64,000 nt of DNA from Xaviernesmea oryzae (GTDB lineage Bacteria; Pseudomonadota; Alphaproteobacteria; Rhizobiales; Rhizobiaceae), in NCBI RefSeq assembly GCF_900177415.1, contig NZ_FXAF01000005.1, positions 1-64,000 of the forward strand. The letters run 5' to 3'. A model generated the notes under the pieces. That model was not told the origin of the DNA, did not search any database, and worked only from the letters and a program-made list of their open reading frames with translations. Positions 60,674 through 64,000 of the stretch are shown here, one piece after another; positions within the stretch are counted from its first letter, which is position 1; each line of letters begins with the position of its first letter. The position numbers and the translations under genes were made by a program.

Positions 60674-61099
60674 CAGTCAGGCTCCTATCCGCCCGTCTGA
60701 ATCATAGCCGTCAATTCAAATCAATGGGTCCTGACCCTAAGCTTCTTGCCTCCCGAGGCAATACGGAGCGCCTGGTACGCGCCGGTCAGAAGCACATCTG
60801 CCTTATCGGACACGATCATCGCCGCTCCGGTGCTAAGTGCGTTGGCGCTAACCAGTTCGATCTTCACGCCATTCTTTTCAAACATGCCCTTTGCCATGCC
60901 GACCCAGAAAGGCCCGTAATAGATGACGCTCGGCGTATTGACCGCGACGCGAAGGGTATTCTCCTGCGCCAGCGCGGATTGTGCGATGGGCATGATCGAA
61001 GTCAGCAGGGCTACCCCTGCGGCTTTAAGTTTCCGCATGTGTTCCTCCTTTTGTGTTCTGGTTGCCAAATCTGGGAGCTAGAAATGTCCGGCTCAGTCG

Positions 61100-62008
61100 C
61101 TATTTGCGATCATCTGCAGATTGCAGATCGAAAAACCGCGCCAATGCATCTGCCACGGCCTCCGGTTGTTCCTCTGGCTGGAAATGTCCACAGTTCGCGA
61201 TGATTTCGCCCCTCACGTCGGAGGCGAATGGACGGAGCGCTGCGGAGATGTCCGGGATCGACCCTTGATCCGCACTGAGGCCGAGCACGGGCATCGCCAG
61301 CTTCCGGTCACGTGAAAGCGCCCGGTTCTGCTCGGCCGAAAGCGCCGCAGCACGATAGAACGATAGACCCGCTCGCATTCCGCCGGGAGCGCAATATGTT
61401 CTGAGGTACTCCGAAATCTCCTCATAGCCATAGCAAGCGGGATTGGCCGTCTTGTTCCAGAAAAACCACTCGAGATATGCTCTCTCCCGACCGGCCAGAA
61501 GCAGCTCCGGAAGGTCGGGGAGGGCGTGAAACGAGAAGTGCCAAGTCTTCCAAGACCGGTCGGAAGAAGAAGGCAACATCTCGGGAAGTGTTACACCAGG
61601 AATTCCAGCATCCATCAGCGTCAGCGCCTGGATTTCATCGCCGAACAAATACGCGTAGGGAAATGCGACCCACGCGCCGACGTCATGAGCCGCAAGGCAA
61701 TATCGCTTGAGCCTGAGGTGATCCAAGAGATCGTGCACGCGCAGAGCGACAGTTTGGGTGTCATAACCATCTAGCGGTCGGTCGCTATCGCCTTGGCCCG
61801 GTAGGTCGATGGCGAATACGCGAAAGCGGCTGCCGAGCAGCGGGATCACCTTACGCCACGCGTACCAGCTCTCAGGAAATCCGGCGAGGAGCACGATGGT
61901 GCGCTCTTTCTCTGCGCCACCTGCGACATAGTGAAACCGCAGGCCGTTTACGGTTGCGAACTTGTGCTCGAAACCCTCGGGTGCCGCCGGTAATGCGTAA
62001 TGCGTCAT
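61100..62008 (-). CDS. Alpha/beta hydrolase (epoxide hydrolase/haloacetate dehalogenase-like)
   Basis: The 302-residue enzyme has the oxyanion block LLAGFPESWYAWRKVIPLL, an aspartate nucleophile in CLAAHDVGAWVAFPYA, and the catalytic histidine in IIANCGHFQPEEQPEAV. DxxGxGDS (DLPGQGDSDRP) is also present. An aspartate nucleophile points to hydrolysis of epoxides or halides instead of esters. The gene lies between the TetR regulator and the broken binding-protein gene in the same orientation, so all three probably formed one operon. The substrate is unknown. Confidence 0.9.
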   Translation of the reverse strand: MTHYALPAAPEGFEHKFATVNGLRFHYVAGGAEKERTIVLLAGFPESWYAWRKVIPLLGSRFRVFAIDLPGQGDSDRPLDGYDTQTVALRVHDLLDHLRLKRYCLAAHDVGAWVAFPYAYLFGDEIQALTLMDAGIPGVTLPEMLPSSSDRSWKTWHFSFHALPDLPELLLAGRERAYLEWFFWNKTANPACYGYEEISEYLRTYCAPGGMRAGLSFYRAAALSAEQNRALSRDRKLAMPVLGLSADQGSIPDISAALRPFASDVRGEIIANCGHFQPEEQPEAVADALARFFDLQSADDRK

Positions 62009-62057
62009 AATTTGTCCTCTTCGTAAAAAACAGCGCGCTACATCGAGCTGTCCATGG

Positions 62058-62663
62058 TCATTCCAGAATTTTGAGGGCTAGGGCGACGAATGTGTCCGCG
62101 TTCTCGGTAGACGCCCCCGCTTTCCCAGCAACACGCATGCCATACAAGAGAGCGAGCAAAAGGTCGGCCACAATCGCCGGCGCGTTTGTTGTGGTGATAG
62201 AGCCATCGTCCTGGCCTTGCGCAACGAGATTGACCAAAAAACTACGACGCTGGGAAATTTGCCTGTGCAGCGCATCACCCGCATGAGAGAACTGCGGCAG
62301 TTCGGCGATACCGGCCACCAGCAGGCAGCCAAGTTTGCCTTCCTTGCCTTGGCTCAGACGGACATAGAGACGCAGCAGCGCCGCGATTCGGGCGCGGCCG
62401 TTCTCGGCACTTTCCAACATTGCGGCAATTTCCGCTTCGCGCCTGGCGATGTAGCGGTCGAGCGCTTTCGCGAAGAGACCTTCCTTATCGCCATAGGCCT
62501 TGTAGAGGCTACCGACGGTAAGTCCGGTGGCCCGCGTGAGATCGCTGATCCCGACTGCCGAGAACCCGGAAGAGCTGAAGAGTTCAGTGGCGCGACCGAG
62601 CACACGATCTTCGTCGAACAGTCTCGGCCGCCCTCGAGCCCGATTTGTGATAGTTTGAGACAT
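62058..62663 (-). CDS. TetR family transcriptional regulator
   Basis: The 201-residue protein has the TetR DNA-binding N-domain (RPRLFDEDRVLGRATELFSS, GISDLTRATGLTVGSLYKAY, GDKEGLFAKALDRYIAR) and a C-domain that would bind a ligand, ending ENADTFVALALKILE. It is the first gene of the leftward hydrolase operon, 49 bases upstream of the hydrolase, and likely represses it and itself. The gap to the divergent GntR gene has 253 bases with no other feature that I recognise. Confidence 0.92.
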   Translation of the reverse strand: MSQTITNRARGRPRLFDEDRVLGRATELFSSSGFSAVGISDLTRATGLTVGSLYKAYGDKEGLFAKALDRYIARREAEIAAMLESAENGRARIAALLRLYVRLSQGKEGKLGCLLVAGIAELPQFSHAGDALHRQISQRRSFLVNLVAQGQDDGSITTTNAPAIVADLLLALLYGMRVAGKAGASTENADTFVALALKILE

Positions 62664-62916
62664 ATTGCAGACCGATTAAGAAAGTGATCATTTCCTAAAT
62701 GGACTGGTGAGCATTTGTCAAGCTCTGGAAATGTTGATCTGGGCCTTCAACGCTTCCTTCATCCAAGGAAGCCTTGCAGAATAGGCCCTTTGGCAACCTC
62801 TGGCGTTTTTCGCAGGCATAGTTAAAGCGGCCGGCGCCCAATCTCGAATATCAGAATGCAATTGAGAGTTCGGTTGTGGTATGCTAGGGATCCAAAACGA
62901 AAGAGGAAATTGAGCC

Positions 62917-63549
62917 TTGGATCCTTATGAAATTATACGCGAACAGATTCTAAGCTGTCGCTTACCACCCGGCGCGGAAATATTTGAGCAAGAGTTGGCC
63001 AAGCAGCTTGGCGTTTCGAAGTCACCAATTCGGGAAGCGCTGCTACGGCTACGCGGTCAGGATCTCGTCGATGTCAGGCCTCGGCGCGGTTACCGTGTGA
63101 GGCCAATCTCGATTAAAGAAGCAACGGAGATGTACGAGCTTCGCGTCATGTACGAGGTTGCATGCGTTAGTCGGGTCGTGGATCGGGCGACGGATGAAGA
63201 GATTTCCAGCTTGAAAGAGTTTCGAAAAATCCCCCAAGAGATCGATTTGCACGGTTGGGTTTCAGTAAATAGATGCTTCCATAGTACACTTGCGGACCTA
63301 TCTGGGAACAGCCGACTGGCGCGAGTAAGCAAAGAATTGATCGAGCAGTTCGATCGCTTTACATTTATCAGTGGTTCGCAGCTGAAGCAGCCGCTCAATC
63401 CCGAATATTTGACGCAGCAGCACGCCGCATTGATCGAGGCGATTGAGCAGAGATCTAAACGAAGTGCCCAAGCCGCCATCAAAGAACACATCGAATTGGG
63501 AAGGCGTCGTACGATAGATTATCTACAAGCCTCACCCATCGTTTCCTAA
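62917..63549 (+). CDS. GntR family transcriptional regulator (FCD domain)
   Basis: The 210-residue protein has the GntR winged helix (LPPGAEIFEQELAKQLGVSK, SPIREALLRLRGQDLV) and a helical FCD ligand domain (EMYELRVMYEVACVSRVVDR, ALIEAIEQRSKRSAQAAIKE). The start is a TTG at 62917 with GAGGAA nine to ten bases upstream, and no ATG is available. It precedes an amidohydrolase gene by 113 bases in the same orientation and likely controls it. Confidence 0.9.
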   Translation: MDPYEIIREQILSCRLPPGAEIFEQELAKQLGVSKSPIREALLRLRGQDLVDVRPRRGYRVRPISIKEATEMYELRVMYEVACVSRVVDRATDEEISSLKEFRKIPQEIDLHGWVSVNRCFHSTLADLSGNSRLARVSKELIEQFDRFTFISGSQLKQPLNPEYLTQQHAALIEAIEQRSKRSAQAAIKEHIELGRRRTIDYLQASPIVS

Positions 63550-63662
63550 TGAAACGAGGGTCTTGATGGGGCACTGCCAGTCGTTCCAACTCGTTCTATC
63601 ATCTACACAAGGGATTGTGTTTGTAAATCGCGTGCCTATTGCGAACCAGAAGGTTTTGAAAC

Positions 63663-64000
63663 GTGTTAATTGTCGATGCACAAATTCATCTCTGGGAAAG
63701 TAAAACTTCGCCCCCTCATCACCGTCAGGAGCCATTGACGGCGGATCAGGCTATTTTGGAAATGGATCGCGCTGGCGTCGCGCGGGCAATCAACTGCCCC
63801 GCGCTCTGGGATTCTCGCTCGAATGAGATTGCGGTGGATGCCGCGGAACGGTTCCCGGGTCGTTTCGCAACAATGGGCTGGCTCCCGCTTGAGCCAGACG
63901 GCGACGGAAAGATACTGGAACATTGGAGGAGGCAGCCGGGGATGCTGGGGCTGCGGTTCGCCATCCTACAGCCTCAACATGTCGCTTGGTTCCTTAACGG
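63663..64000 (+). CDS. Amidohydrolase family protein, cut by window edge
   Basis: Starting at a GTG at 63663, the frame reads LIVDAQIHLWESKTSPPHHR, EMDRAGVARAINCPALWD, AAERFPGRFATMGWLPLEPD and runs off the end after 112 codons. AQIHLW is the first metal-binding motif (HxW form) of the Amidohydro_2 metal-dependent hydrolases, such as decarboxylases and lactonases. The rest lies outside the window. It follows the GntR regulator and likely belongs to a degradation pathway. Confidence 0.85.
   Translation, partial: MLIVDAQIHLWESKTSPPHHRQEPLTADQAILEMDRAGVARAINCPALWDSRSNEIAVDAAERFPGRFATMGWLPLEPDGDGKILEHWRRQPGMLGLRFAILQPQHVAWFLN

Larger units (their letters stand above)
57347..60737 (-). mobile_element. 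IS5-family (IS427-like) element interrupted by IS66
   Basis: The ends GGGTCAGGACTCATTGAT (57347 inward) and, inward from 60737, GGGTCAGGACCCATTGAT match at 17 of 18 positions. The TA at 57345-57346 and 60738-60739 is the 2-bp target duplication, judged by comparison with the intact paralogue gene. Without the IS66 insert and its extra 8 bp the element would be 842 bp, the right size for this group. Two transposase frames lie in the right part. Confidence 0.9.
56611..61038 (-). pseudogene. Second ABC substrate-binding protein gene, split by nested insertion sequences
   Basis: The N-terminal part starts at the ATG at 61038, after AGGAGG, with MRKLKAAGVALLTSIMPIAQ and runs to ASGGKKL near 60740. 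The C-terminal part resumes with SYIFNVSDMSAKTIGM below 57345 and ends at 56611 with DVSYSSVVDMSFFKD. Joined, they give a close paralogue of the intact protein at 48770, in inverted orientation. The break is an IS5-family element inserted at TA and itself interrupted by IS66. Without the elements the frame would be whole, so the gene was functional until recently. Confidence 0.9.

Noticed and set aside
1..64000. CRISPR arrays, tRNA and rRNA genes
   Set aside because: No regularly spaced repeats, cloverleaf-like stretch or rRNA sequence was recognised by reading. A dedicated search was not possible.

Overview
The window looks like part of a large conjugative repABC plasmid from a member of the Rhizobiaceae (Agrobacterium/Rhizobium/Sinorhizobium type). 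The evidence is a complete repABC replicon transcribed to the left (26.9-30.6 kb) that faces a rightward traI-trbBCDEJKLFGHI operon (31.0-41.4 kb). This is the arrangement found on Ti-type plasmids. Two LuxR/TraR-type dyads that resemble tra boxes lie in the repA-traI gap. The DNA-processing genes (traA, traG, oriT) and the quorum regulators traR and traM are not in the window.

Left part (1-22 kb) is a dense defence and mobility island. In order it carries a serine recombinase cut by the window edge, a TIGR04141-family gene, a type I restriction-modification system (hsdR, hsdM, hsdS), an HNH endonuclease with an N-terminal extra domain, a large divergent tyrosine recombinase, and an AbiE toxin-antitoxin pair. 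These are followed by an HD-hydrolase/nucleotidyltransferase pair, an uncharacterised cluster (STAS-like DUF4325 protein, small protein, cysteine-rich DUF4417-like protein, convergent GHKL ATPase) and a Kiwa system (kwaA, kwaB). The uncharacterised cluster at 17.3-20.2 kb is the best candidate for an undescribed system.

Plasmid maintenance part (22-31 kb) holds a ScpB-like protein, a DUF1403 protein and a tyrosine recombinase with palindromes upstream, a RelE/HigB-like toxin with an Xre antitoxin, a serine resolvase, and repC, repB and repA. An antisense ctRNA with a clear terminator lies between repB and repC.

Right part (41.4-64 kb) is accessory metabolic DNA broken up by insertion sequences. 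It carries a glutathione transferase beside an HxlR regulator, a decayed AraC regulator, an unusual SDR protein, an MFS carrier, an ABC importer with its binding protein and a GMC oxidoreductase. Further right are an alpha/beta hydrolase with a TetR regulator and a GntR regulator with the start of an amidohydrolase. A second copy of the binding-protein gene, inverted relative to the first, is split by an IS5-family element (TA target duplication) that is itself interrupted by an IS66-family element (8-bp duplication). Two more IS66 elements, one intact in outline and one internally deleted, sit in a broken IS3 element, each with its own 8-bp target duplication. No tRNA, rRNA or CRISPR array was recognised.
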